A stretch of DNA of 64,000 nucleotides from Chloroflexota bacterium (GTDB lineage: Bacteria; Chloroflexota; Anaerolineae; UBA4142). The position numbers were made by a program, and so were the translations under genes. The stretch is taken from positions 62,001 to 126,000 of the forward strand of contig JACRMI010000012.1 of the NCBI GenBank assembly GCA_016215025.1, written 5' to 3'. The notes below the pieces were generated by a model. It searched no databases, had not been told where the DNA came from, and saw only the letters and a list, made by a program, of their open reading frames with translations. This document shows, piece by piece, positions 18,275 to 26,211 of this stretch (position 1 is its first letter; each line of letters starts with the position of its first letter).

Positions 18275-19714
18275 TTATTTTCTGTAGGCGCTGTTCTGGA
18301 CCGAGTCCAAGTTTTTCAAAATGCTGTCGAGGTTGTTGGGACTCTGAACATAGTCGAGGATGGCTTTCATAAACGCATTGTTCATCGCTTCGGGCATCAG
18401 GTCAGACGCATCGAACACCGTCACTTGAGCGCTCGTGAGCAGTTCGGCAGACTTTTTGCTTAACGGGTCGGGATAAGTGTCGAGCGGTACGAGTTTATTA
18501 GGCGAGATCGCGCCGCCGCGCTGAACCCAGATCGCCTGCGCTTCTGGTGTAACCAGGTATTTCATCAGCGCGCGTGCTTGTGGGGTATCTTTGAACATGC
18601 CGAACAGATCGCCTGCGACTTCAAGGTTTTGACTATTCGCCGCTTCGATCGCTGGGAAGCCAAAAAAGTCAAAGTCGGTCACGGGTTTGATGTTCGGGTT
18701 GGCTTTGGTGAAAAAGTCGGTGATGAAACTGGCTTGGTGGTGCAAATAACAGCCCGGTGGATTTGTAAAGAGTGGGTTTCCGGAATCGCCAAAGTTGGTG
18801 GTCAGCATGGTGTTGGCACCGCCGTACACCATTTTGGGATCCGCGACGATTTGTCCGAAAGTCTCCCACGCCTTTTTGATTTCCGGCGAACTCCAAGTGA
18901 TTTTGCCCGCCCACCAATCGTTGTAGACTTTCTCACCCGATTGGCGCAAGACGATGTCTTCGAGCCAGTCCGTGCCGGGCCAACCACTCGCGGCTCCACT
19001 TTCCAAGCCGATACACCATGGCGCTGTGCCGCCGTCTGCCATCTGTTTGGAAAGCGTCATCATTTCATCCCAGGTTTTGGGAGTCTGGAATCCTTTCGAT
19101 TGAAAGACTTTGGGATCGTACCAGATCAATCCCTTGACGGACGCTTTGATAAAAACGCCGACCAGCTTTCCATCCGCCGAACCCAGCGTAATCCATGATG
19201 GGGCATAGTTCTGTTGGTAATTGGGCATGTCGAGCACGGTACTCAGATCGATCAATTTGCCTTGTTGGGCGAATTGCGTCATTTGCCCAGGACCGGGCAA
19301 GCCCGCCAAGTCGGGAGGATTGCCGCCTTGAACACGTGTGGTCAAGACCGCATTCAGATCGCGTGTGCCGGTGTATTGCACCTGGGTACCGGTGGCATCT
19401 TGAAAAGGCTTGATCATCGCCATAAATGTATCTTGTTCGCTGCCGCCCCAGGTTGCCAAGACGGTGACCGTGCCACCAATTTTTTGACCGCCGGCCGCTG
19501 CCAGTGCAGCTTCTTCAGGTGTACGCAGAGCACCTGAGGGCGCTCGTGTTGCTGCGGTGGTTGGTGCTGCTGTGGTTGCCATTGCGGTTGGGACTTCGGT
19601 GGGTCCCGTGACGGGAACGCCAACGGTGGGAGCAGGCGTCATAGCGGGAGCACCGCAAGCTGCCAATAATCCAAGCACCAGTATAGTTGTAACTAGAAAA
19701 ACTAATTTGCGCAT
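18275..19714 (-). CDS. Sugar ABC transporter substrate-binding lipoprotein (alpha-glucoside-like)
   Basis: 479-residue extracytoplasmic family-1 binding protein. It has a lipoprotein signal (LVLGLLAACGAP, Cys about 20) and a Thr/Pro/Ala linker of about 45 residues typical of Chloroflexota. The domain begins at KIGGTVTVLATWGGSEQD. The stretch GLESGAASGWPGTDWLEDIVLR resembles AglE-type alpha-glucoside binders. AGGAG lies seven bases before ATG 19714. It heads the operon with the two permeases. Upstream lies a palindrome (19969-20000) that could be an operator. Confidence 0.92.
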   Translation of the reverse strand: MRKLVFLVTTILVLGLLAACGAPAMTPAPTVGVPVTGPTEVPTAMATTAAPTTAATRAPSGALRTPEEAALAAAGGQKIGGTVTVLATWGGSEQDTFMAMIKPFQDATGTQVQYTGTRDLNAVLTTRVQGGNPPDLAGLPGPGQMTQFAQQGKLIDLSTVLDMPNYQQNYAPSWITLGSADGKLVGVFIKASVKGLIWYDPKVFQSKGFQTPKTWDEMMTLSKQMADGGTAPWCIGLESGAASGWPGTDWLEDIVLRQSGEKVYNDWWAGKITWSSPEIKKAWETFGQIVADPKMVYGGANTMLTTNFGDSGNPLFTNPPGCYLHHQASFITDFFTKANPNIKPVTDFDFFGFPAIEAANSQNLEVAGDLFGMFKDTPQARALMKYLVTPEAQAIWVQRGGAISPNKLVPLDTYPDPLSKKSAELLTSAQVTVFDASDLMPEAMNNAFMKAILDYVQSPNNLDSILKNLDSVQNSAYRK

Positions 19715-19968
19715 TCTTTTCTCCTTTCGAATGAGGAATTTTTACTGGTCCGGAAGAACATTCATGCAAGGCAAGGGATTTCGAACACGCTCGATCCGCA
19801 CTGATCCCAATCACGTTCAATCCCTCGCAACTCCAGCATGTGGTACTGTTCCATTCTTTTCCATGTGCTTGGCATTTGAATTGGTTCGATGGGATGATTC
19901 CATTCCCATTGATTTGTGACATCGAATCACTTACGTGTGAATTTGCTCTATTTTACGTCAGTGTTTGT

Positions 19969-20000
19969 CTTGATAACATCAGTCAAAGTGCTTTATCAAG
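19969..20000. promoter_or_regulatory. Operator-like palindrome upstream of the sugar ABC operon
   Basis: CTTGATAA (19969-19976) and TTATCAAG (19993-20000) are perfect inverted arms with a 16-base centre, about 255 bases upstream of the binding-protein start. It could bind a dimeric repressor or activator of the sugar operon. No regulator gene is adjacent, so this is an inference from symmetry only. Confidence 0.4.
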
Positions 20001-20414
20001 TGTAGAATAGCTTGCATTCCAATGTCATCTATTCCACGACACGATAGGATCAAATTTCATCAGCCGTTTTCTGGATTGGCGGAACCGATCCAAAACAAAT
20101 GGTTTTGTAAGATTGCCCGATGCGTTTGTGGGCGAAGAACAAGCGATGGATACCTGGCTAAACGCACAAACAACCGCAGCCGAGTTGACGATCATAGGAA
20201 GGGTCATCGAAAATTCAAAAAGGCGAGCGGAGTGATAGCAACGCCAGTGGTTGCGCATCATTCGAGTTTGCGCTGGCGCACCCTATCCAGTCGAAGACCC
20301 AGGCTAGCTTGAGCTCGATTTGTGCTGCACGAGTACTCTAACTGGATGAAACTGCGGTGTGCGTGCCCAAAAACCTCGAAGGTCTGTACTATGCAATTTC
20401 ATGTTGTTGAATTT

Positions 20415-20510
20415 CTAGTACTCTGTCACACTGAAAATGATGGGACGTAGTCTAGCGCCTTGTGCGTGTCCTTGTGCGCGTTTGACGCCCACGAGGGGCT
20501 AGGTTACGCC
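20415..20510. repeat. MITE family B, partial copy
   Basis: It starts with CTAGTACTCTGTCACACTGA and continues with GGGACGTAG, TAGCGCCTTGTGCG and CCCACGAGGGGCTAGG. These match the reverse complement of the intact element at 37736-37858. The distal terminal repeat is lost or strongly diverged after about 20510. No gene lies next to it. Confidence 0.6.
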
Positions 20511-20818
20511 ACATGATTTTTGTGATTGCACTTTGCTTCATAAATGCAATGCAGGTGTGAATCGGATGTGGCAGAATGAAGGATCAATTATCTGGGGTTA
20601 ATGTATGTCTCATCTCAGCACTGCAAAATCAATGTGCCGCCTACGAAGGAGACGAACCTTAGATTAGTTTAATCAATGGGCTGCATTGTCGCATACGGTC
20701 GAACGACGCGCTGGAGGAGGGTGTGAGTAGTCGCTCAGCCAGTTTGGATCGTAGGACATAAGTGCAGCTGAAGGGAAAACCATAGGATTGTCGATTATCT
20801 AAATCAAGAGAGGTCAAA

Positions 20819-21610
20819 ATGACACAAACAAGTCGAGTAGGGTTAGTTGTCTTGGCGCTAGCCCTCGCGATATTCGGATTCTTCGCGGTTACACTCGCGC
20901 TGCCCAACGCTACCAGTGTGGCAGCGGCGCAATCTGCGGCGACCGCAACTGCTACGTCGGCGTCTACGTCACCCTCGGCAACGCCCACCGCCAGACCGAC
21001 CTTAACCACTACCTCGCCGACGACAACCACGAACACCATCGGGAACACATTCTGGCAAGGACTCGCCGTCAAGTTGGGGATCAACGTAGATATGTTAAAA
21101 GCGCAGGCGCTCCAACAACGAAATGATATGATCGATCAGGCGGTGAGAGATGGTCGTCTCACGCAAGACCGGGCGGATCGAATAAAGCAACAACTTGCTG
21201 CCGACAACCTCATTGCTCCGATCGATATTGCACCTGCCGACGTACAACCCAGAGTTGCGTCACCTGGCAATCGACGGAGTCCCCAACTACCCAACTTTAA
21301 CCGTGGTCTGAATCCAGGCGCTAGAGTTGGAGGGCCACCTGCGGAATTGGAAGCAGTTGCCAAGGTACTGAATCTTGCACCGTCCAATCTGCTGACGCAA
21401 CTGGCTGGTGGCAAAACGCTCGCTGAGATTGCCACAGCTCAAAAGGTGGACGCGGCTGTCGTCAAGCGAGCCATCATTGACACGCGCACTGCAGAGATTG
21501 ATCGCGCGGTGACGAATGGATTTATCACGCAAGCCCAAGGGGCAAGTCTCAAAGCAAACTTGACACCTGACAGGATTGACCTGACACGTTACCAATTCTT
21601 TTTCCGCTAG
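20819..21610 (+). CDS. Secreted helical repeat protein of unknown function
   Basis: 263 residues. An N-terminal signal anchor (VVLALALAIFGFFAVTLALP) is followed by an Ala/Thr/Ser-rich linker (residues 35-75). Two copies of a small helical module follow, each ending in a turn of the form IDQAVRDGRLTQDRADRIKQQL or IDRAVTNGFITQAQGASLKANL. These modules resemble the short helical domains seen in DUF2680-like exported proteins. The gap between the modules is Pro/Arg/Gly-rich. GAGAGG before ATG 20819 and a strong terminator after the stop make it a single-gene unit. Function unknown. Confidence 0.75.
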   Translation: MTQTSRVGLVVLALALAIFGFFAVTLALPNATSVAAAQSAATATATSASTSPSATPTARPTLTTTSPTTTTNTIGNTFWQGLAVKLGINVDMLKAQALQQRNDMIDQAVRDGRLTQDRADRIKQQLAADNLIAPIDIAPADVQPRVASPGNRRSPQLPNFNRGLNPGARVGGPPAELEAVAKVLNLAPSNLLTQLAGGKTLAEIATAQKVDAAVVKRAIIDTRTAEIDRAVTNGFITQAQGASLKANLTPDRIDLTRYQFFFR

Positions 21611-21619
21611 AATTGGCAA

Positions 21620-21660
21620 ACGGAGGTGAAGCCACTTGGCTCTCACCTCCGTTTTTTTTT
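21620..21660 (+). terminator. Strong factor-independent terminator
   Basis: ACGGAGGTGA (21620-21629) and TCACCTCCGT (21643-21652) form a perfect 10-base stem followed by about nine T residues. It ends the secreted helical-repeat gene. Confidence 0.9.
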
Positions 21661-21705
21661 CATGTCTTGGAGTAGAATCTGGTCTTTCCAGAATTCTCTC
21701 ATGTA

Positions 21706-22536
21706 TTATTGAGTAATTGGCAGACTAGTGATCTGCCCGCTTATCACTTGAACCGTTTGAGCAGACACCCAACTGGGTTGAGCAATGTCTGCAAGCTCCA
21801 CCTGATACCACGCGCTATCGGCGCTGCGCCCAATGATAGTGAATTCCTGGTCTCGCACCACTCTGCCAACGATTTTCCCATCAAGACTGGGTGCTGCACG
21901 GACATTGACTCGTGCCTCAAGAACCTTGGCGCGAACTAGGATGGGTGTAGCGGTTGGCAATGGTGGCGTTGGTTGGAGGGTACTGGTTGGCTGGACTGTT
22001 GAAGTAATACGTCTTACAATCGCCGTTTGAGTAGGTAATGGCGTGGGAGTCGTTTCACTGAGAAGAAGATTTCCGCCCAAAAAGACGATACACCCACACA
22101 GTAAGAGTACCACTGCTCCCGCGGCGAAGGGAATCCACAGGTGGCTAGAATCGAATGGTACGCGACGTCCCAAACGTTCCCAGCGTGATGAAACGCGATC
22201 CTGATGAAGCGGTTGGCGTATTGATGCCCGACGTTGGATTGAGGAGACTGGAGCGTTTGGTGTGGAGTTTGCGTTGAAACGCTGGGACACTTGCGTAAGC
22301 GGAGCCATGACGACGCATTGTTTCTGTCCCGGTGGAATTCCTTCCACCCATTGCGCGCCATTGTAATACATCCAGCGTGCGTTATACGGATGAATTTCCC
22401 ACCAAATCCCCTTCGCATCCTGGGTCGCCAATTCTCCAACCTGTTCTTCGAATTCAGCGAGACTCGGCAATTCGCCGTGCTTGATGCGTTCGCGCATGTC
22501 TCTATATTTTGCTTCGGCATCGTCAAAATTTGTCAT
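21706..22536 (-). CDS. Membrane-anchored SH3-domain protein
   Basis: 276 residues. The N-terminal 75 residues are cytoplasmic and contain GIWWEIHPYNARWMYYNGAQWVEG, a Trp-rich motif of the GYF/SPOR-like display type. A single membrane helix is at about residues 150-170 (WIPFAAGAVVLLLCGCIVFL). A Thr/Pro linker leads to a C-terminal bacterial SH3 domain (ARVNVRAAPSLDGKIVGRVV). It is likely cell-wall facing. I chose ATG 22536 with GGAGG upstream; an in-frame ATG at 22560 is possible. It is the last gene of a unit with the tandem DarA-like and ATP-grasp genes, hinting at cell-envelope control. Confidence 0.75.
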   Translation of the reverse strand: MTNFDDAEAKYRDMRERIKHGELPSLAEFEEQVGELATQDAKGIWWEIHPYNARWMYYNGAQWVEGIPPGQKQCVVMAPLTQVSQRFNANSTPNAPVSSIQRRASIRQPLHQDRVSSRWERLGRRVPFDSSHLWIPFAAGAVVLLLCGCIVFLGGNLLLSETTPTPLPTQTAIVRRITSTVQPTSTLQPTPPLPTATPILVRAKVLEARVNVRAAPSLDGKIVGRVVRDQEFTIIGRSADSAWYQVELADIAQPSWVSAQTVQVISGQITSLPITQ

Positions 22537-22606
22537 GATGGAATTTTCCTCCAGGGTCATGCTCAACGATGGAAAGAGAGGCAAGAGGGGATATATTTCC
22601 GCACGC

Positions 22607-23266
22607 TCAAATACGTACTAATCGCTCGACCGCCAATTCAAAGATCGTGGCTTGCGATTTTGGTGTAGCGTTTTTGGCATCTTTCGTCCGACACGCGGAC
22701 TCAATTCGATTGAGCACGTCGTCGGCTTGGGAAGACACCACGCCGATTAGCAAGGTCGTGTTGCCTTGGCGCATAAAGCCACCCGTCGTGCTGATTCGGG
22801 TTACACGATAATTGGCGTTGGTGAGATCGCTGATGATGTTAGGGACTAGGGCATCATGCACGATGACCAGCATCAGACTTGTTTCATTAATTGCGTCATG
22901 GTGCGCTACCTGGTCTTGACGTGGATTACTCATTCGCACCACTCGTCGGATCGGCAAGACAAACATGATCGCTCCACCGACTACAACCTCTGTGGGTGAA
23001 AAAAAATACGGAGCAGTGGGAGTTGTTAACACCGCTGTGGCATTGATCAATGTCGTGCGTTCAACACAAGTCTTTTTCAAGAGAGCGATGGCTTGCTCGA
23101 CCTGCGTATCTTCCAATTGCATTAGCAAGGTGACATTGCCGGTTTCCAAAAAACCGCCTGTGGAACCCATTCGGGTTACTCCCAAGCCCGCGTTGGTTAA
23201 AGCGGAGATGGCGCTGTCCTCATCTTGGAGCTGAATCACTGCCAGTATCAGTGAGTAATTTGGCAT
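22607..23266 (-). CDS. Tandem DarA/PstA-type (c-di-AMP receptor-like, PII-like) protein
   Basis: 219 residues built of two PII-like domains of the DarA/PstA family, normally a single 109-residue domain that trimerises and binds c-di-AMP. Domain 1 (about 1-110) has VTRMGSTGGFLETGNVTLL and EVVVGGAIMFVLP. Domain 2 (about 125-219) has VTRISTTGGFMRQGNTTLL but lacks the EVxVGGATVFVLP strand, ending instead ATIFELAVERLV. The ligand motif TGGF-x-x-x-GN-x-TLL is kept in both. Start ATG 23266 is preferred to a TTG at 23290. It lies in an operon with an ATP-grasp ligase and an SH3 protein. Confidence 0.8.
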   Translation of the reverse strand: MPNYSLILAVIQLQDEDSAISALTNAGLGVTRMGSTGGFLETGNVTLLMQLEDTQVEQAIALLKKTCVERTTLINATAVLTTPTAPYFFSPTEVVVGGAIMFVLPIRRVVRMSNPRQDQVAHHDAINETSLMLVIVHDALVPNIISDLTNANYRVTRISTTGGFMRQGNTTLLIGVVSSQADDVLNRIESACRTKDAKNATPKSQATIFELAVERLVRI

Positions 23267-23307
23267 TTCAATTTTGCCTTTTTCAATCAACGATGCACGG
23301 TCCGACT

Positions 23308-24318
23308 TTATCGTCGTTCGGCTGCCAACTGCACAATGCGATCTAACATGCCAGAGTAATTATATCCGCCAATTCGCGCTGCTGCAAAAAAGGAACCCTC
23401 CGAAGTGATATCGGGATTGGCGTTCACATCGATTACAAAGGGAGTTCCATCGCGCAAACGAATATCGACTCGCCCATAATCGCGCAGACCAAAAGCGCGA
23501 TAGGCTGCCCGCGCAGCTCGTTCAACCCGACCTTGGATTTCTGGTGATAGACCGGAAGCCGATTCCAATTTAATGGCGTGATACACTTCTGAATCAGTAT
23601 CCCATTTGGCGTCGAAGGTGCGAATGTGTGGCAAGCCGGGGGCAAGGGCAGAAAAATCTACGCGGATGAGTGGCAGGGCATACAAGGTTCCATTGCCCCA
23701 AAGGGCAACGGTAAATTCATCGCCTTCGATATATTCGGCGACCATCAAGCTGGATACGCCGATTCGCTCCAGTTCACCCAAGCGATTAGCTAGTCCATTT
23801 CGATCATAGACGACTGAATCAAAAGTTAAATGCTCACTGCCATGGTCGTTGGCGACTTTGACGATGGCGGGATAAATAGACCAATCATCCAGATTCTCTT
23901 CGCAAAGAGCTTGCCAGCGTGGCGTGGGAATGGCGTGCGCGCGCATTAATCGCTTGGCGCGAATTTTGTCTTGCGCATTTTGCCACGCCAGGACGCCGGA
24001 CCCTGTATAGGTAAAATCCATCGCATCCAATTGTTGCGTCACCTCGATGCCGTCTCTCGCCTCCGGCTCGAATCCTTCGAACCAATTAAATACGACGCAC
24101 TCGCAAGGATGGAACGACGCCAGCGCTCGTGGCAAATCGGCGGCAGACTCGATTTCGATCGGCGTCACGCTATAACCTGCGTTCGTTAGCGCCTCGTGCA
24201 ACTCGCCTACGTGTGCCAGGATAGATGGTCGTGCTTCAAATGTCCAAATCGAGTCCGGTTCTCGTAACACCAATACCTGACTGCAAGAGCGATGAGTGTG
24301 CTGTGATTGTGATTCCAC
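23308..24318 (-). CDS. ATP-grasp ligase related to D-alanine-D-alanine ligase
   Basis: 336 residues with the three ATP-grasp subdomains. The N-terminal part has RPSILAHVGELHEALTNAGY; the region VVFNWFEGFEPEARDGIEVTQQLDAMDFTYTGSG matches the Ddl central block; AIVKVANDHGSEHLTF is the ATP-binding strand. The Mg-binding end is FVIDVNANPDITSEGSFF. It joins two amino- or carboxylic-acid groups with ATP. True Ddl enzymes have GxSxGV in the ATP loop, here NDHGSEH, so the substrate probably differs. It sits between a small membrane protein gene and the DarA-like gene. A peptidoglycan-modifying or peptide-ligating role is inference. Confidence 0.82.
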   Translation of the reverse strand: MESQSQHTHRSCSQVLVLREPDSIWTFEARPSILAHVGELHEALTNAGYSVTPIEIESAADLPRALASFHPCECVVFNWFEGFEPEARDGIEVTQQLDAMDFTYTGSGVLAWQNAQDKIRAKRLMRAHAIPTPRWQALCEENLDDWSIYPAIVKVANDHGSEHLTFDSVVYDRNGLANRLGELERIGVSSLMVAEYIEGDEFTVALWGNGTLYALPLIRVDFSALAPGLPHIRTFDAKWDTDSEVYHAIKLESASGLSPEIQGRVERAARAAYRAFGLRDYGRVDIRLRDGTPFVIDVNANPDITSEGSFFAAARIGGYNYSGMLDRIVQLAAERR

Positions 24319-24330
24319 TTTGGTCCTCGA

Positions 24331-24549
24331 TCATATCTTGATGAGTAAATAGATGGCGATCAACCCGAAAACAAAGGTTGCTATGATAACGGAACCCCAC
24401 AACAAGAGTGATTCGCCTTCGTATGTAAAGTTCGGCATGCGACGATGGATGAATGCGAGAATTGATTCCGAACAGACACTAAAGACAATCAAAAGGATGA
24501 TGACAGTAACGAGGGCGATCAATAGGAAAGCTATCGGTTGCACATACAA
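24331..24549 (-). CDS. Small two-helix membrane protein
   Basis: 72 residues, almost all hydrophobic. Helix 1 is IAFLLIALVTVIILLIVFSVC; a short loop ESILAFIHRRMPNFTYEGES follows; helix 2 is LLLWGSVIIATFVFGLIAIYLLI. GAGG six bases before ATG 24549 supports translation. It is the first gene of the operon leading to the ATP-grasp ligase, DarA-like and SH3 proteins. No family recognised. Confidence 0.65.
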   Translation of the reverse strand: MYVQPIAFLLIALVTVIILLIVFSVCSESILAFIHRRMPNFTYEGESLLLWGSVIIATFVFGLIAIYLLIKI

Positions 24550-24647
24550 ACCTCATTCGGCGGCTCGCTACAAACATCACGAGAGTATTCCAAAAGACAT
24601 GAATTGTCCTCAGCTTTTCCTCATGTTCACCTAAAGCTTTCCTAAAG

Positions 24648-24803
24648 ACAATACATCCGCTGCATAGCCGTTTGAGGGCATGAGCCCGATTTTTGCCCCA
24701 CTGAAAGAAAAAAAACACGGAAATATTTAGAATTTTTCAATTGTTTTTCCGCGTTTTCCGCGCAGCGCGTCAGCGGGGAGAAAAATTTTGGCGAAGGTAT
24801 TGT
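24648..24803. repeat. MITE-like palindromic element, family C, copy 2
   Basis: The right end (ATTTTGGCGAAGGTATTGT, reading to 24803) matches the right end of the copy at 12908-13051. The left end (ACAATACATCCGCTG) matches its inverse with more changes. Inside, AACACGGAAA and TTTTCCGCGTTTTCC make a second palindrome, as in copy 1. Confidence 0.55.
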
Positions 24804-24935
24804 AAAGAAAGATGGATTTAAAAACCCAGCAAGTGTGCGATTGAATCACTCCACGCGCCTTGTGTACTGGATTCGCCGATGGAAATCTTGCTCTCGCAAA
24901 CCAAGATGTGATCGAGCTGAGGCGGAAGGCGGTAG

Positions 24936-24964
24936 TTGTTACGGTACTAGAGTTATGCTACAAT
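24936..24964 (+). promoter_or_regulatory. Sigma-70-type promoter of the xdhC pair
   Basis: TTGTTA (24936-24941), a 17-base spacer ending TGC, and TACAAT (24959-24964). The extended -10 strengthens the match. A transcript would start near 24971, about 50 bases before the ATG at 25020 with GGGAGGA ahead of it. Confidence 0.7.
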
Positions 24965-25019
24965 CCGGTTCGTCGCACCAATCTGTCAAGTTAAGGAATG
25001 ACTTGCGTAAGGGAGGAAC

Positions 25020-25337
25020 ATGAAAGAAGTTTTGCAAGCGATTGTCGATGCGTTAAAGAATGAGGAAACAATTGCGGTCTTGACCGTGGTGCGCGCGTCA
25101 GGGTCAACGCCGCGCCATCTTTCTTCCAACATGATGGTGCGCGCCGACGGATCGTTTGTGGGCAGTATCGGTGGCGGGACAATGGAACTGCAAGCGGTCC
25201 AAGATGCGCGCGCGGCGCTCGTTGCGGGGCAATCGTGCTTGGTCGATTATAACTTGACGGGCAAAGTGGCCGGCAATGTTGGCTTGTGTGGTGGAACGGA
25301 ACAAGTTTTCATCGATGTAATCTCTTCTCAAAAATGA
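25020..25337 (+). CDS. XdhC/CoxI N-terminal-domain protein
   Basis: 105 residues, only the N-terminal domain of XdhC/CoxI, a chaperone family that binds and sulfurates or inserts the molybdenum cofactor of xanthine dehydrogenase-type enzymes. The conserved VRASGSTPR, GSIGGGTMELQA and GLCGGTEQVF (with the family Cys) are intact. Full-length XdhC has a further Rossmann domain, which is supplied by the next gene. The stop overlaps the next start as ATGA, so the pair is probably made in equal amounts. It likely serves the molybdenum hydroxylase at 32942-37214. Confidence 0.88.
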   Translation: MKEVLQAIVDALKNEETIAVLTVVRASGSTPRHLSSNMMVRADGSFVGSIGGGTMELQAVQDARAALVAGQSCLVDYNLTGKVAGNVGLCGGTEQVFIDVISSQK

Positions 25338-26197
25338 CTCTATCAAAATCGACACAAGAAATCTTTCAAGCAGGTCTCCAGGTTTTAGAAGAAGGCAAAT
25401 CGGCGGCATTGGTGACCATCGTTCGGGCGAGTCCGCGCTGGACGGTCGGCGCAAAAATGCTGGTTCGCTCCGATGGCTCGATGTTCGGCGACTTTTCTGA
25501 CCAGCGACTCACCAACTGCGTTCGCGATTTAGCACGCGCGGCAATCGCCGCTGGACAATCGCAGCATAGCACGTTGATTTTGCGCGATGACGGCTTTGTG
25601 CAAGCTCGACGCGGCGAGTCCGGTGAAGTCGATGTCTTTATTCAAGTTTTGTTATCCAGCCCAACCTTGCTCTTAATCGGCGCGGGACACATCGGCGAGG
25701 CGATTGTGCGGCTGGCAAAGCTGCTCAAGTGGCGCGTCGTCGTCGTCGATGATCGTCCCGATTTTATTTCGCCGACGCGCTTGCCGGACGCAGATGAACG
25801 CATCCTCGTGGAATACAATTCAAAAACGGAATCACTCGCGGCGATGCCGATAACGGTAACACCATCGACGTTTGTGCTCGTCGCAACCTGGGGCTGGGAT
25901 GAGCCGGTGTTGCGCCAGATCGTCAACACGCCCGCGGCGTACATTGGCTTGGTGGCAAGCGCGCGCAAGAGTATTATCATCTTTCGCGATTTGATTCAGG
26001 AAGGCATTGCGCCGGAAACGCTGGCGCGGGTGCGCGTACCTACTGGTTTGGATTTAGGCGCAGAAACGCCGATGGAAATCGCGCTGGCGATCATGGCAGA
26101 AATGTTGATGGTCCATCGTCATGCAACCGGACTGCCGCTCCAACAGTACAAAGGCAGCGCGATCATGACACAAAGCAAGAAAGGCATCCAATCGTGA
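25334..26197 (+). CDS. XdhC family protein with Rossmann domain and degenerate N-domain
   Basis: 287 residues. Residues 1-110 keep the XdhC fold outline (VTIVRASPRWTVGAKMLVRSDGSMFGDF), but the GSIGGG-x-x-E and G-x-CGG motifs are missing. Residues 115-280 are the Rossmann-like C-domain (LLLIGAGHIGEAIVRLAKLL, VVVVDDRPDF, GLVASARK). With the intact N-domain protein encoded just upstream it could form a two-part XdhC/PaoD for cofactor maturation. Its coding end is part of a bidirectional hairpin shared with mocA. Confidence 0.85.
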   Translation: MTLSKSTQEIFQAGLQVLEEGKSAALVTIVRASPRWTVGAKMLVRSDGSMFGDFSDQRLTNCVRDLARAAIAAGQSQHSTLILRDDGFVQARRGESGEVDVFIQVLLSSPTLLLIGAGHIGEAIVRLAKLLKWRVVVVDDRPDFISPTRLPDADERILVEYNSKTESLAAMPITVTPSTFVLVATWGWDEPVLRQIVNTPAAYIGLVASARKSIIIFRDLIQEGIAPETLARVRVPTGLDLGAETPMEIALAIMAEMLMVHRHATGLPLQQYKGSAIMTQSKKGIQS

Positions 26198-26211
26198 TGC
26201 CTTTCTTGCTT
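26173..26211. terminator. Bidirectional terminator between convergent genes
   Basis: AAGCAAGAAAGGCATC (26173-26188) and its perfect complement (26196-26211) make a 16-base stem with a 7-base loop. It includes the TGA of the XdhC-like gene (26195-26197) and reaches the TAA of the nucleotidyltransferase gene (26210-26212), so both genes end inside the same structure. Confidence 0.85.

Larger units (their letters stand above)
19715..20818. other. 1.1-kb intergenic region with operator-like palindrome, MITE remnant and a possible gene relic
   Basis: No convincing complete gene. It holds the palindrome at 19969-20000, a partial MITE family B copy at 20415-20510, and one + strand reading frame of about 60 codons (20026-20214) that contains LPDAFVGEEQAMDTWLNAQT and ends NSKRRAE before TGA. 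That frame looks protein-like, but it has no clear start or ribosome binding site and could be the tail of a decayed gene. The stretch 20520-20800 shows nothing recognisable except GAGAGG before the next gene. Confidence 0.5.
24550..25019. other. 470-base divergent intergenic region
   Basis: No gene is seen. It contains MITE family C copy 2 (24648-24803) and the promoter of the xdhC unit (24936-24964). The remaining stretches show no further recognisable structure. Confidence 0.7.

Noticed and set aside
20026..20214. A short + strand frame with protein-like content in the 19.7-20.8 kb spacer
   Set aside because: No start codon with ribosome binding site and no family recognised; kept only as a possible relic in the region description.
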